Shown piece after piece: positions 53,270 to 63,220 of a stretch of DNA of 64,000 nt. The stretch comes from Akkermansia muciniphila (GTDB taxonomy: Bacteria > Verrucomicrobiota > Verrucomicrobiia > Verrucomicrobiales > V1-33): contig CAMDJM010000014.1 in the NCBI GenBank assembly GCA_945900785.1, positions 1-64,000 on the forward strand, written 5' to 3'. The notes beneath the pieces were generated by a model. That model made no database searches and was not told where the DNA came from. It was given only the letters and a program-made list of their open reading frames with translations. A program made the translations under genes and the position numbers. Every line of letters starts with the position of its first letter. Position 1 is the stretch's first letter.

Positions 53270-55147
53270 TCAGTCTTCAGCAGGAGCATTTTCCATGGCG
53301 GCGAGGTCTTCGAGGGCTTTTTCCCAGCGGGCGGTGGTTTTGGTGAGGAGATCCTGGACGTCCATGAGGCTGCGGTTGAGGCGCATGGCTTCGTGGGGTT
53401 TGTCGTAGGTGGCGGGGAGTTCGAGTTCGAGGGCGAGGTCGGCTTGTTTTTTCTCGAGGTCGGTGATGAGTTTTTCCATCTCGTTGACGGACTTTTTGAG
53501 ATTGCGTTTGGTAATGAGGGCGGCTTCGCGGCGTTGGTTTTCGGCTTTTTTCTCCTCGCGGGTTTTGAAGAGTTTGATGGGCCCGGCGGTGGCGGCGGGG
53601 ACGGCTTCGCCGGCGCGGGAGTCGGTGAGGGCTTCGCCGGAGACGAGGGAGGCTTTGCCGGAGGTCTGGTTGGATTTGTCGAGGTAGTATTGATAATCCC
53701 CGGCGTAGGGGGTGAGCTTGCCGGCGCTGATGTGGAGGACGGTGGTGGCGAGCTTGCGGATGAAGTGGACGTCATGACTGATGAAGATGAGGGTGCCGGT
53801 GAAGGCTTCCATGGCACCGATGAGGGCGTCGATGCTGGCCATGTCGAGGTGGGTGGTGGGCTCGTCCATGAGGAGGAGATTCGGCGGATCAAGGAGGAGC
53901 TTGCAGAGGGAGAGGCGGGATTTTTCCCCGCCGCTGAGGACGCCGACGGGCTTGAAGACATCCTCACCGCTGAAGAGGAAGCTGCCGAGAAGATTGCGCA
54001 CCATCTGCTCGGGGACGTGGTTTTCCAGGTCCATCGCTTCAGCGAGGACAGTGCGGTTCATGTTGAGGGTTTCCTGACGGTTCTGGGCGAAATAACCGAC
54101 CCTGACGTTGTGGCCGGGGGTGCGCTCGCCGCTTTGGTGATGAAGGACGCCGGCGAGGATTTTCAGCAGGGTGGATTTGCCTGCGCCGTTGGGGCCGACG
54201 AGGACGGTGCGCTGGCCGCGCTCGGCTTCGAAGTTGAGGCCCTCATAAATTTTGAGTTCCGGGTAGGAAAATTCGATGTCCTTCAGTTGAATGGCGCGGA
54301 TGCCGCTGCGCGGCGGCTGGGGGAAGCGGAAGGCGACGGTTTTGGCAGCGGCCATCGGGGCGGCGATTTTTTCCATGGCGTCGATTTGCTTCAGCTTGGA
54401 CTGGGCCTGGGCGGCTTTGCTGGCTTTTGCGCGGAAGCGGTCGGCGAAGTCCTGGAGCTTTTTGATTTCGCGCTGCTGGTTTTCGTAGGCGGCGAGGTGT
54501 TGTTCTTCGCGGGCGACTTTTTCTCGGCAATAGGATTCGTAGTTGCCGGTGTAGAAGTTGAGGCGCTCATGGGCGATTTCGACGACTTTGCGGATGAGGG
54601 TGTTGAGGAATTCCCGGTCGTGCGAAATCATCAGGATGCCGCCCGGATAGGTTTTGAGGTATTCCTGGAACCATCCGAGGGATTCGAGGTCGAGGTGGTT
54701 GGTGGGTTCGTCGAGCAATAGCAAGTCGGGTTCCTGGACGAGGAGGCGGGCGAGGTGGGCGCGCATGACCCAGCCTCCGCTGAGGGCTTTGGCGGGGCGG
54801 TTGAAGTCGGATTCCCGGAAGGCGAGGCCGCGGAGGATGCGTTTGGCTTTGGGCTCGGCTTCCCAGCCGAGGGAGTCGGCCATGTGGGCGGTGGCCATTT
54901 CGAGGACGGTTTCATCGCCAACGGGCGCACTTTCCTGGGGGAGGAAGCCGAAGGTGACGCCGCGTTCCAGGAGGACCTTGCCGGAGTCCGGCGCTTCGGT
55001 GCCAAGGATGATGTTGAAGAGGGTGGATTTGCCGGCACCGTTGGGGCCGACGAGGCCGAGGCGGTCGCCGCGCATGAGCTGGAGGGAGGCCTGGTCGAAG
55101 AGAACGCGGCCTGCGTAGGCTTTGCTGATATTATTGAGCTGAAGCAT
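53270..55147 (-). CDS. ABC-F family ATPase (Uup/YheS-like)
   Basis: 625-residue protein with two nucleotide-binding domains and no membrane segment. Each half has Walker A GPNGAGKST. Signatures are LSGGWVMR in the first half and LSGGEKSR in the second. Walker B segments are LLDEPTNHLD and LMDEPTTHLD. The inter-domain linker is charged and helical, and the C-terminus (about 535-615) is a coiled coil, as in Uup-type members. ABC-F proteins act on ribosomes, relieving stalling or conferring antibiotic protection. Housekeeping function is more likely here than resistance. The start at the ATG before LQLNNISKAY fits the family; a CT-rich leader precedes it. Confidence 0.92.
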   Translation of the reverse strand: MLQLNNISKAYAGRVLFDQASLQLMRGDRLGLVGPNGAGKSTLFNIILGTEAPDSGKVLLERGVTFGFLPQESAPVGDETVLEMATAHMADSLGWEAEPKAKRILRGLAFRESDFNRPAKALSGGWVMRAHLARLLVQEPDLLLLDEPTNHLDLESLGWFQEYLKTYPGGILMISHDREFLNTLIRKVVEIAHERLNFYTGNYESYCREKVAREEQHLAAYENQQREIKKLQDFADRFRAKASKAAQAQSKLKQIDAMEKIAAPMAAAKTVAFRFPQPPRSGIRAIQLKDIEFSYPELKIYEGLNFEAERGQRTVLVGPNGAGKSTLLKILAGVLHHQSGERTPGHNVRVGYFAQNRQETLNMNRTVLAEAMDLENHVPEQMVRNLLGSFLFSGEDVFKPVGVLSGGEKSRLSLCKLLLDPPNLLLMDEPTTHLDMASIDALIGAMEAFTGTLIFISHDVHFIRKLATTVLHISAGKLTPYAGDYQYYLDKSNQTSGKASLVSGEALTDSRAGEAVPAATAGPIKLFKTREEKKAENQRREAALITKRNLKKSVNEMEKLITDLEKKQADLALELELPATYDKPHEAMRLNRSLMDVQDLLTKTTARWEKALEDLAAMENAPAED

Positions 55148-55508
55148 GAGGGAGGGGAAAAAGGGAACGCGCACCCTGGCCGGGGTGCGCGTTATTGCAA
55201 GGCTCCAGTGGGAGGGGAATGCAGGCACGGGCACTGCCGGTGAGGGGAGGGCGCTGCAGCGACGGCGTTTTTCATGGTGCTTATGGAAAGCTTCTGCGGA
55301 GGACGTCTAAAGTAGGAGGACTAAACTCTAAAATATCGTTAATTTTTCTTGCCCTCAGCAAGGCCATTCGACTTAAATCCTAATTTGCTGCCGTTGCTGA
55401 TTCCAGACTCTGAATTGTGCTGATTTTAGCCAATGAAAAGGGTGGTTTTGGTGCGGCGTATGCTGATAGCCCTCATCCCCGGAAACTGGGATACAAACCT
55501 TGAAAAAC
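55148..55508. other. Promoter-containing gap between ABC-F and LamG genes
   Basis: 361 bp between divergent genes. The part from about 55300 to 55440 is AT-rich and should contain the promoter of the large LamG gene, but no clear box pair could be chosen. No gene or repeat was recognised. Confidence 0.5.
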
Positions 55509-58500
55509 ATGAAAAATCCTCAAAAAACTTTAAAGCTCGCTCCCTTCTCCCGTGGAGCGGTGGCCGCAGCCTGCCTGTTGGCTCCCACAGCGTTTGCAGC
55601 CGTGACTCCTTATTCCTGGTTGCGCGGTGGGGAAGCTGGCATCCAAACGGACTCGACGGGGCTCAACCACCCGTTCAATGCGGCGTTCTCCTCCGGTGGC
55701 GGCAATCCTGCGGTCGGAGGCGGCCTCACCGCCACGGTGCTGACTGCTGATAGTGCCGGTGGTCCTCTGGGGGTCACAGGGGCGGTCAGCACGGTAGCTT
55801 CCATCTGGGGCTCCTTGAACAATGGAAATGGCGGGATGTGGGTGCAGGGCACCAACTCATCCGGCGGCACGGCTCCGCCCAGTGCGGCGCAATTCAGTTT
55901 GCCCGCTCAAAACTGGGTGATGGAGTGCTGGATATTGCCTGTGGGCAGCGGTAAGGCCGGCGGTGGCAATGATTCCGAGTTCATGAGCACGGGCACGGGC
56001 CAGTTTGGAGCCACCCCAGGGGGGGCTGCCTTCCGTTTGACCCGCACCTTTGATGAATTGGGCGATAACGTCATCACGGTCCGCGCCGATGCCATCGGGC
56101 CGCTGCCTGAGAATAGGTTCACGATTGGAACGCCGGTGGTGGTGTCGCAATCCCGCTGGACTCATGTTGCGGTCGTCAATGCAGGCGGAGTGACCACCTA
56201 TTATGTCAATGGTGTTCCCAGTGGGGACTCCAGTGCGCTCGTCACTGCCCCCAGCGGAACGCCTTACATCGGTTCCGGTCAGGACACCGGTGCCTCTTAC
56301 CGGGGTTACCTGGATGAAATGAGATACTCTACCTTTGCGCCAGGGGCCTTCACGGTGGCGGACCTGCTGCTGCTGCCCCCCGGCCCTGGTTTCATCAGTA
56401 AACCTCAATCGGCTGCGGTTTGGGAGGGTGGGGCGGCTCCCTTTGAGTCCCTGACGGTGCGTGACCCGAGTAAAGTGTTCCAATGGAAGTTGAACGATGT
56501 GGATATTCCCGGCGCGACCGATCCGGATTACATTGTGCCCTCCGTGGTCGCTGGCGATACCGGCAAGGCCTATAAGTTGACCGTCACCAACGACACCAGC
56601 ACCTCGACGACGGATGCTGCGGTTCTGACGGTGACGCCCAAGCAAACCGACAATAACACCTTCTACCGCGCCGCGATCACGGCGGAATCCAGCTTGGTGG
56701 CTTATTTTCCGGTCGATGGCAGCACCACCTCCACCGTGACGAACGTCACTGACGGGACCCATTCCGCCTCCCTGCAGGGCACGGCTTATTACGATGGCCG
56801 CACTACCCGGTCCTACGGGGAACGCGCCGTCCGCCTCCGTTCCACGGGTTATGCCACGATTCCAGCCAACCCGGCTTTTGAATTCGCGGATGGCAGCGGC
56901 ACCATTGAGGCCCTGGTCTATCTGGATCCACCGAGCAAATCCACCAACAAGACGATCTTTGCCCTCACGGATGGTGTGGCGAACTATTACGCGCTGCAGG
57001 TCTCCTCGGACGGCAATACGGTGACCTACAAAAATGACAGCGGCGTGGTCGCCAGCTGGGCCGTGACCCCTACCCTGGTGGGCCGTCTGGCCCATCTTGC
57101 CGTGGTCTTCACGCCTGGCAAAATCACCGCTTACGTCGATGGAGTATCCCTTGGTCAAAAGGACAATGCCCAGTTCGGCACCACTCCAGGGCTGGCGGCC
57201 TACATTGGAAGTCTGGGTGTGGATGGAACGGATGTGCCGATCGAAGCCTGGACGGGTTCGATTGATGAACTGGCGATTTACGGGGATGCGCTCTCCGAAA
57301 ACACCATCGCCGTGCACAACTCCCGCTTCATCTACGGCACAGCAGTCACCGCTCCGACGATCTCCACTTCTCCGAGCGGCACATGGAATCTCCTTTCCGG
57401 TGGGGCTCCGATCTACCGGGTGGCAGCGGCAGGCACGGCTCCCTTGGCCTACACCTGGAAACGCAATGGCGTTCCCGTGACCGGAAATTCCACCGCCAAC
57501 AAGGCGACCTTCACTCTGCTGAATTCCACGGCAGCTTCCTCCGGCACTTACACCGTCACGGTTTCGAACCCGATCGGTGAAGTCACCAGCGATCCGTTCT
57601 CGGTCAATTTCAGCGACCCATTGCCCACGGACAAGTATGCCGGTTTCGTCCTGGCAGATGGACCTACAGGATACTGGAGAATGGACGAACTTACGGGGAC
57701 GGGTCTGAAGGACTACGCCGGTGGATTCGACGGCACCTACAACGAAGCCCGGGTGACCCGCGGTCAGGAAGGTCCTTTTGGGATTGATCCCAACAAGGCC
57801 ACCAAGTTCAATGCCAACAGTGTGGGAGCCAGTATCCCCTACACCCCGATTCTGAATCCTGCCGGGGCCTACTCCTTGGAGTTCTGGGCCAAGCCTTCCC
57901 AATCCGGGAGAGCCAACAACGCCGTGCTGGGCACCCAAAACCGGAATGTTGGCCGGACCGGATACGCGATCTACCAAGGGTTCAATGGCCCCTTTTGGGA
58001 AGCTCACCTCGGTTTTAATAACACGGTCCTCTTCCTGCAGGGCACCACCGCTCCTGTCGCCGGAAGGTGGGATCACGTGGTGGTGACTTGGAATGGAGGA
58101 GTCGGTGGCAGCAATCTGTCCCAATTGTTTGTGAACGGAGTGTTGGAAGATTCCGATACCTCTGGTCCCCACCAAAACAACACCGCCCAGCCTCTGGAAA
58201 TTGGCAGCCGTTTCAATGGCAGTGTTCCCTACAATGGCACGGTGGATGAAGTGGCCTTCTACAACTATGCGCTGACCCCAGTGCAGGTGGAGAAACACTT
58301 CAGCATTGCCTACTTCGCGTCCAGCATTACGACCAATCCGGCACCCGTGCCAAACGGTCCTGAAGCGGGCACGATCACGCTGACAGCAGTGGCCACTGGT
58401 TTCCCCAACACCTATCAGTGGACCATCGGGGGAGTCGCCTTGGACCCACTTGCAACCAACGCTGATGGCAGCCTGAAATATCCTGGCGGGGTAACCGGCC

Positions 58501-59672
58501 AGACGCTCAGGATCTCCCAAGCCTTGCCCTCGGACAATGGCTTGTATCAGTTGGACGTCACGAACGGCCTGGGCAATTCCTCCACCACACCGGTGCAGGT
58601 GACGGTGCCGCTGGATACGACGCCTCCGGCCACGACCTATGTCACCGCGTCCTCCACGCTGAACCGCGTGAGGGTTGGCTTCAACAAGCCAGTGTCTGAC
58701 TCGGTGCTGACTCCGGCGAACTACACCTTCACCGGTGGACTGACCGCGACGGAAATCACCCGCACCACAGACCCGATGGTGATTGATATCACCACCACAG
58801 GAATGACTCCTGGAGGCACTTACAGCCTGAGCATGAGCGGCATCCGCGATACCCGGACCAATGAAAACCTGATTGGAGCGAACAACGCTGCCTTTGGCGG
58901 ATTCGTCTACACGCCGGGAATTCTGACCTGGGATTACTACCGCGGCATCACTGGCAGCACCCTGGGGCTGCTCCAAGGGGATGCCCAGTATCCTGCTGGC
59001 GTCTGGACCACCCGCTTCCTGCCAGGGTTCACCACAGCTTCCGTGACGCTGGGCAATGACCTCAACAACAACCCAGGCTTCGCAGGAGATCTGGGCAGCA
59101 ATTATGGAGCCCATGTCTATGGCTGGATCACCCCTACGGTGACCGGGAACTACAACTTCTTCCTGCGCAGCGATGATGCTTCGGAGTTGTTCCTGAGCAC
59201 CGATTCCAGTCCAGCCAATGCGGTCCAGATTGCGTTTGAAGCGGCTTGCTGTGATCCCTTCAAGGAGCCCGCTCCTGCCAATACCGAAACTTCGTTGGGC
59301 ATTCCTTTGGTAGCTGGCCAAAGCTATTATGTGGAAGCCTTCCAGAAGGAAGGGGGCGGTGGAGATTATGTGGAAGTCGCCTGGCGTCTGGAAGGGGAAA
59401 CCGTTCCCGCTGCGGGCAGCCTGAAGCCAATTCCGGCCAGCTTCCTGTCCACCTATGCTCCGGCAGCAGTCACCCCAGGCCTCCCCGGCTTTGGTGGCCT
59501 CAGTGCTCCAGTGGTCAATGGCAACCAGGTCACCCTGTCCTGGACAGGCACTGGCTTCCTGCAGAGTTCTCCTGACCTGAACACCTGGACGGATGTCGCG
59601 GGACTCCCTGCCAGCCCAGCCGTGCTGACCCAGCAATCCGATACCAGGCTCTACTACCGCGTGCGCCAATAG
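55509..59672 (+). CDS. Giant secreted LamG/Ig/PA14 protein
   Basis: 1387-residue exported protein with a signal peptide ending near AFA (about residue 31). Order by eye: LamG (95-290), Ig-like spacer, LamG (395-600), Ig-like (615-700, YRVAAAGTAPLAYTWKRNG), LamG (705-920), Ig-like (925-1020), SbsA/Big_5-like (1020-1125, LNRVRVGFNKPVS), PA14 (1130-1320, VYGWITPTVTGNYNFFLRSD, KEGGGGDYVEVAW) and a C-terminal module ending LYYRVRQ. Three carbohydrate-binding LamG domains plus PA14 suggest adhesion to or capture of glycans. From about residue 615 it parallels the whole 804-residue protein at 34790-37204. The ATG was preferred to an upstream TTG. A strong terminator follows. Confidence 0.86.
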   Translation: MKNPQKTLKLAPFSRGAVAAACLLAPTAFAAVTPYSWLRGGEAGIQTDSTGLNHPFNAAFSSGGGNPAVGGGLTATVLTADSAGGPLGVTGAVSTVASIWGSLNNGNGGMWVQGTNSSGGTAPPSAAQFSLPAQNWVMECWILPVGSGKAGGGNDSEFMSTGTGQFGATPGGAAFRLTRTFDELGDNVITVRADAIGPLPENRFTIGTPVVVSQSRWTHVAVVNAGGVTTYYVNGVPSGDSSALVTAPSGTPYIGSGQDTGASYRGYLDEMRYSTFAPGAFTVADLLLLPPGPGFISKPQSAAVWEGGAAPFESLTVRDPSKVFQWKLNDVDIPGATDPDYIVPSVVAGDTGKAYKLTVTNDTSTSTTDAAVLTVTPKQTDNNTFYRAAITAESSLVAYFPVDGSTTSTVTNVTDGTHSASLQGTAYYDGRTTRSYGERAVRLRSTGYATIPANPAFEFADGSGTIEALVYLDPPSKSTNKTIFALTDGVANYYALQVSSDGNTVTYKNDSGVVASWAVTPTLVGRLAHLAVVFTPGKITAYVDGVSLGQKDNAQFGTTPGLAAYIGSLGVDGTDVPIEAWTGSIDELAIYGDALSENTIAVHNSRFIYGTAVTAPTISTSPSGTWNLLSGGAPIYRVAAAGTAPLAYTWKRNGVPVTGNSTANKATFTLLNSTAASSGTYTVTVSNPIGEVTSDPFSVNFSDPLPTDKYAGFVLADGPTGYWRMDELTGTGLKDYAGGFDGTYNEARVTRGQEGPFGIDPNKATKFNANSVGASIPYTPILNPAGAYSLEFWAKPSQSGRANNAVLGTQNRNVGRTGYAIYQGFNGPFWEAHLGFNNTVLFLQGTTAPVAGRWDHVVVTWNGGVGGSNLSQLFVNGVLEDSDTSGPHQNNTAQPLEIGSRFNGSVPYNGTVDEVAFYNYALTPVQVEKHFSIAYFASSITTNPAPVPNGPEAGTITLTAVATGFPNTYQWTIGGVALDPLATNADGSLKYPGGVTGQTLRISQALPSDNGLYQLDVTNGLGNSSTTPVQVTVPLDTTPPATTYVTASSTLNRVRVGFNKPVSDSVLTPANYTFTGGLTATEITRTTDPMVIDITTTGMTPGGTYSLSMSGIRDTRTNENLIGANNAAFGGFVYTPGILTWDYYRGITGSTLGLLQGDAQYPAGVWTTRFLPGFTTASVTLGNDLNNNPGFAGDLGSNYGAHVYGWITPTVTGNYNFFLRSDDASELFLSTDSSPANAVQIAFEAACCDPFKEPAPANTETSLGIPLVAGQSYYVEAFQKEGGGGDYVEVAWRLEGETVPAAGSLKPIPASFLSTYAPAAVTPGLPGFGGLSAPVVNGNQVTLSWTGTGFLQSSPDLNTWTDVAGLPASPAVLTQQSDTRLYYRVRQ

Positions 59673-59706
59673 AGCGTTGGACGGCAGTCCAAAGAAACAT
59701 CATCGG

Positions 59707-59738
59707 GAGACCGGAGGGCAACCTCCGGTCTCTTTTTT
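59707..59738 (+). terminator. Intrinsic terminator of the LamG/PA14 gene
   Basis: Perfect 11-pair stem GAGACCGGAGG/CCTCCGGTCTC with a GCAA loop, followed directly by six T residues, 34 bp after the stop codon. A textbook Rho-independent terminator. Confidence 0.95.
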
Positions 59739-59943
59739 GTTCACGCGAAATAAAAATAGCGATTTGCCGGAAGCGCCCGGCACGAAAAACGAAGTGGGGG
59801 TTTTCTTTTGGTTTGTGGCATCCGCAAAGCTTGAGTCCGGCACCAGCAGGAGATGCTAACTTTTTCCGGAAAGTCAGCGGGCTGGCCGCACAGGCTCAGA
59901 CCTCCTGACCTGCCGGGAAAGCGGGTGAACCGATTTGCGGCAT

Positions 59944-60159
59944 TCAAGCCGGAGGCTTGACAGAGGGTAGCCGGTGGTTGAGCGCCAGCGACACCACCGG
60001 AAAACAGGCATCACCTCTCCCGACCCCGGCAGGGGTCGTAGCTCCTCCTGCTCCACTCCGCCTGTTGTGCCTGCAACCCCTCCGGGGTCGGGAGAACCTT
60101 GGCCTTGGTTCCGGTGGTGTCGCTGGCGCTCAACCACCGGCTGCGATCCCTCCGGGATC
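59944..60159. repeat. Island of nested inverted repeats and small hairpins
   Basis: A perfect 34 bp inverted repeat (59969-60002 with 60109-60142) encloses a second inverted repeat of 14 bp (60016-60029 with 60082-60095). Small hairpins lie inside and outside: TCAAGCC-GGA-GGCTTGA (59944-59960), GACCCC-GGCA-GGGGTC (60022-60037), ACCCC-TCC-GGGGT (60077-60089) and GATCCC-TCC-GGGATC (60145-60159). No protein is encoded. It lies in the 604 bp gap between the LamG terminator and trxB. The flanks (59739-59943 and 60160-60276) hold nothing recognisable. Confidence 0.85.
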
Positions 60160-60276
60160 AGGAACCACGGTGGCCACCAAATGCCACGGCGACCGGTTCA
60201 TCTCCTTTCCCCAAGGTTCCGCAGTCACCTTCCGGCAGGTCAGGATGTCTGAGGATGGAAGCCCGTGCCACTGGAA

Positions 60277-61215
60277 TTACCCAGCGTGGGCTTCGTCCTG
60301 GAGGAAGCGTTCGCAGTCGATGGCGGCCACGCAGCCCATGCCGGCAGCGGTGATGGCCTGGCGGTAAACTTTATCGGCACAGTCGCCCGCGATGAAGACG
60401 CCAGGGACGCTGGTTTTGCTGCCTTCGGTGAGCTTGAAGTAACCCGCTTCATCCGTGGCGAGGATGCCGGTAAAGAGCTGGGTGCTGGGAACGAGGCCGA
60501 TGGCGATGAAGACGCCAGCGCAGTCGAGGGTGGTTTCGGTGCTGGTTTTGAGGTTTTGCAGGCGGACGCCGGTCACTTCGTCCTGGGAGACGTCGAGGAT
60601 TTCCAGGACCTGGGTGTCCCAGATGGGTTGGATTTTGGGATGCCCGAGCACGCGGTCCGCCATGATTTTGGAAGCGCGTAGTTCATTGCGGCGGTGCACC
60701 AGATAGACGGTGCTGGCAAAGCGGGTCAGATAAAGCGCTTCCTCACAGGCAGAGTCGCCGCCGCCGACCACGACAAGCGGTTTGTTCCGGAACATGGGCA
60801 GGGCTCCATCGCAGGTGGCGCAGTAAGTGACGCCTTTGTTTTCCAGGAGGTGCTCACTTTCGATGCCGAGGTGGCGGTGCCCGGCTCCGGTGGCGACAAT
60901 GAGGGTTTTGGTGTGGAAAATTTCGCCATCAATGGTCACGGCGAAGGGCCGCTGGCTGAGGTCGACGGATTCAACTTTGCTGAGGGTGCGGAGGCGCGCC
61001 CCGAAACGCTCGGCCTGCTTCTGCATGTTCATCATGAGCTGGAAGCCATCAATGCCATCCACAAAGCCCGGGTAGTTTTCCACGATGGTGGTCGTGGTGA
61101 GCAATCCGCCGGGCATGATGCCGGTGACGACAAGCGGGGCGAGATCGGCCCGGGCGGTGTAGAGGGCGGCAGTGAGACCAGCGCAGCCGCTGCCGATGAT
61201 GATGACGTTTTCCAT
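60277..61215 (-). CDS. trxB: Thioredoxin reductase
   Basis: 312-residue FAD/NADPH flavoenzyme reducing thioredoxin. The FAD loop is GSGCAG (8-13), and the redox pair is CATC (Cys132, Cys135) in VTYCATCDGALP. The NADPH loop is GGGDSA (151-156) followed by HRRNELRAS, the NADPH-preferring HRR motif. The FAD C-terminal motif is GVFIAGDCADKVYRQA. Length is normal. The enzyme is cytoplasmic and supplies electrons for disulfide reduction. It is divergent from the TPR gene with a 201 bp gap; the repeat island lies downstream. Confidence 0.95.
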   Translation of the reverse strand: MENVIIIGSGCAGLTAALYTARADLAPLVVTGIMPGGLLTTTTIVENYPGFVDGIDGFQLMMNMQKQAERFGARLRTLSKVESVDLSQRPFAVTIDGEIFHTKTLIVATGAGHRHLGIESEHLLENKGVTYCATCDGALPMFRNKPLVVVGGGDSACEEALYLTRFASTVYLVHRRNELRASKIMADRVLGHPKIQPIWDTQVLEILDVSQDEVTGVRLQNLKTSTETTLDCAGVFIAIGLVPSTQLFTGILATDEAGYFKLTEGSKTSVPGVFIAGDCADKVYRQAITAAGMGCVAAIDCERFLQDEAHAG

Positions 61216-61416
61216 AAAGTGACTGGTAATGTAATGGGAAGGGGTTGTGGGAAGGCTGAGAAAAAATCCAGGAAAGGAGACGTTGGAGGGGTGACGGCAG
61301 GGCAGGATCGATTCCCATGGTCTGGCGGGACTATGCGGCCCGCTGGCGCGGCGGAAAGGGAAAATTGCGGCTGCTTGTGCGATGGCTTTTTGTGGCGCTT
61401 GGGTTTTTCATGCGGG

Positions 61417-62421
61417 ATGAGGCGGAATCCATTTTTCAAAAGCTGGCGCACCGCCGGTTTGGTGCTGGCGTGGGCAGGCATTCCCGCGGGCTGGGCGAAT
61501 CCCGGTCATGAGGTGACAGTGGCGGAAATCACGGCCCAGATCGCCCAATCTCCGGCCATGCCGGAACTGTATTTCCAACGGGCCTGGAACTACCGCGAGA
61601 TGAGCCGGATGGCGGAAGCGCGGGCGGATTGGGAGACGACTTTAAAATTGAATCCAGGCTTCCTGCCTGCCTCGCGCGAGCTGGCCCGTCAGGATGCTTT
61701 GGAAGGGCACCTCGAAGCAGGCATCGCCCGGCTCCGGCAGGCGATGGCGGCGGCCCCGGCGGACCAGGCGTTTCACCGTCCTGGCTGTTCCAGCGTGCTG
61801 GCGGAACTGCTGCTGAAGCTGGGGAAAAACGATCAGGCTCTGGCTGAAATTAACGAAGGGATCCTTGCCGCCCCGGATTTGCTCCTTGACCTTTGTCTGT
61901 TAAGATCCGAGGCGCAGCGCCGTCTGGGACAGCACGGGGAGCGGGTGCGCGACCTCGCCGCAGCCATGGTCCAACTGCGCAGCTTTGTGGTGAAGACCAA
62001 GTGGTATGACGCCCTGATCGACGCCGGTCGCGGTGCTGAGATCCTCACGGAGGTGGACCAGGAAATCGCCAATACCCGCTACCACGCCGCCTGGCTGATC
62101 CGCCGGGCCCGGATCCTGCTGAAGGCAGGTGAAAAGGACGCAGCGGCCAGCGACCTGAGGGCTGCGGCCACGGAAATCGAATCCCGTCTCCGGCCGGAAA
62201 ACCCGGATCTTTCCCTGATCTGTGACCGGGGAGTGATCCGCGCCCTTCAGGGAAATTTATCGGCGGCTCACGCAGATCTGACGCTCGCCCGCCAATCCGG
62301 GGCGGATTTTTGGATGTTGATGATGCTGGAAGCCCTGACTGCTTCTACCCTGCCGGCGGCCCCGCCTTCCTTGGAAATTCCACGGACGGGAAATTCCAAA
62401 AGTAACGGAAACGACAAATAA
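61417..62421 (+). CDS. Exported tetratricopeptide-repeat protein
   Basis: 334-residue protein with a probable signal peptide (basic RRNPFFKSWR then a hydrophobic stretch ending near GWA). TPR-like helical pairs run through the mature part, for example ELYFQRAWNYREMSRMAEAR with DWETTLKLNPG, and DQALAEINEGILAAPD. The C-terminal 20 residues are polar and disordered. No enzyme domain is visible. The start ATG (MRRNP) was chosen because it begins the signal peptide; the frame upstream is antisense to trxB. The partner is unknown. Confidence 0.72.
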   Translation: MRRNPFFKSWRTAGLVLAWAGIPAGWANPGHEVTVAEITAQIAQSPAMPELYFQRAWNYREMSRMAEARADWETTLKLNPGFLPASRELARQDALEGHLEAGIARLRQAMAAAPADQAFHRPGCSSVLAELLLKLGKNDQALAEINEGILAAPDLLLDLCLLRSEAQRRLGQHGERVRDLAAAMVQLRSFVVKTKWYDALIDAGRGAEILTEVDQEIANTRYHAAWLIRRARILLKAGEKDAAASDLRAAATEIESRLRPENPDLSLICDRGVIRALQGNLSAAHADLTLARQSGADFWMLMMLEALTASTLPAAPPSLEIPRTGNSKSNGNDK

Positions 62422-62620
62422 CCTCCCGAAATTCTTGCAAATTGTGATAATTTAGACGACTTTAAGGAAGTCTTCTCTTGCCTACATCCTAAAAAAGTGT
62501 TTTAACCCGGCGCTGCAAATGCTTATCGTAGCTCTGTGCAGTCTGATTCACTGGAATAATCTGCAACCTGCCGCCTGAATTGCCCTGCACTTCAGCTATC
62601 ACCAAACCCCACTTCCAAAT

Positions 62621-63175
62621 ATGGCTTGCCGCTCCTTCCTGACTGCTCTCTCGGCCCTCCTGCTCGCTGGTCTCTGCAGTTGCTCTTCCACCAGCTCCAA
62701 CCTCGCCAGCGCCAAAGTTTACCGCCAAGGGACTTCCACTCAGGTGGACAATGCCAAATACTACAAAGTCCGCACCACTGCCTACAGCCACATGGAGGCA
62801 GATAGCCTTAAATACGGCCTTGCCAGCGCAGAAGGGGGCGATTTGAAATACGGCAACTACCGCAGCGCCGCCGCTGACTGGTCCGTCTTCCCACTCGGCA
62901 CCGTTTTCAAAATCGAAGGCCTCCCCTGGACCTACCGCATCGACGACTACGGCAGCGCCCTCGTCGGCACCAAAACCATTGACCTCTACAAGCCCAACAT
63001 GGCTGGTATTTCCAACTGGGGCGTCCGGAACGTGAACATCAAGCTGTTGAAGTGGGGTTCCTACGCCCAAAGCTATAAGATTCTCAAGGACCGCACCAAA
63101 CACAACCACGTCCGCGCCATGGTGCAGAGCATCCAAAAGAAACACGGCCAGGAAGCTTCCACGGCATCCCTGTAA
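62621..63175 (+). CDS. 3D-domain (double-psi barrel) lipoprotein
   Basis: 184-residue exported protein with a 3D domain, the RlpA/MltA-like double-psi beta-barrel named for its three aspartates. Visible signatures are VRTTAYSHME, FPLGTVFKIEGLPWTYRIDD, YGSALVGTKTIDLY and NWGVRNVNIKLLKW. The N-terminus has a hydrophobic signal followed by LAGLCSCSST, so lipid attachment at one of the two cysteines is possible, although the box is not canonical. Relatives bind or cleave peptidoglycan. The aspartates of IDDYG and TIDLY are present. It stands alone between short gaps. Confidence 0.8.
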   Translation: MACRSFLTALSALLLAGLCSCSSTSSNLASAKVYRQGTSTQVDNAKYYKVRTTAYSHMEADSLKYGLASAEGGDLKYGNYRSAAADWSVFPLGTVFKIEGLPWTYRIDDYGSALVGTKTIDLYKPNMAGISNWGVRNVNIKLLKWGSYAQSYKILKDRTKHNHVRAMVQSIQKKHGQEASTASL

Positions 63176-63220
63176 CGGAACTACCGGACGCCTTGGTTTT
63201 CTGGCTTCCCAAAGCTCCGG

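Noticed and set aside
53393-54721. 442-codon open frame antisense to the ABC-F gene
   Set aside because: Glycine/phenylalanine/glutamate-rich shadow of a gene with two complete ATPase domains.
55857-59669. 1270-codon open frame antisense to the LamG/PA14 gene
   Set aside because: It mirrors the codon structure of the plus-strand gene, has no family motifs, and the plus strand has a signal peptide, domains and a terminator.
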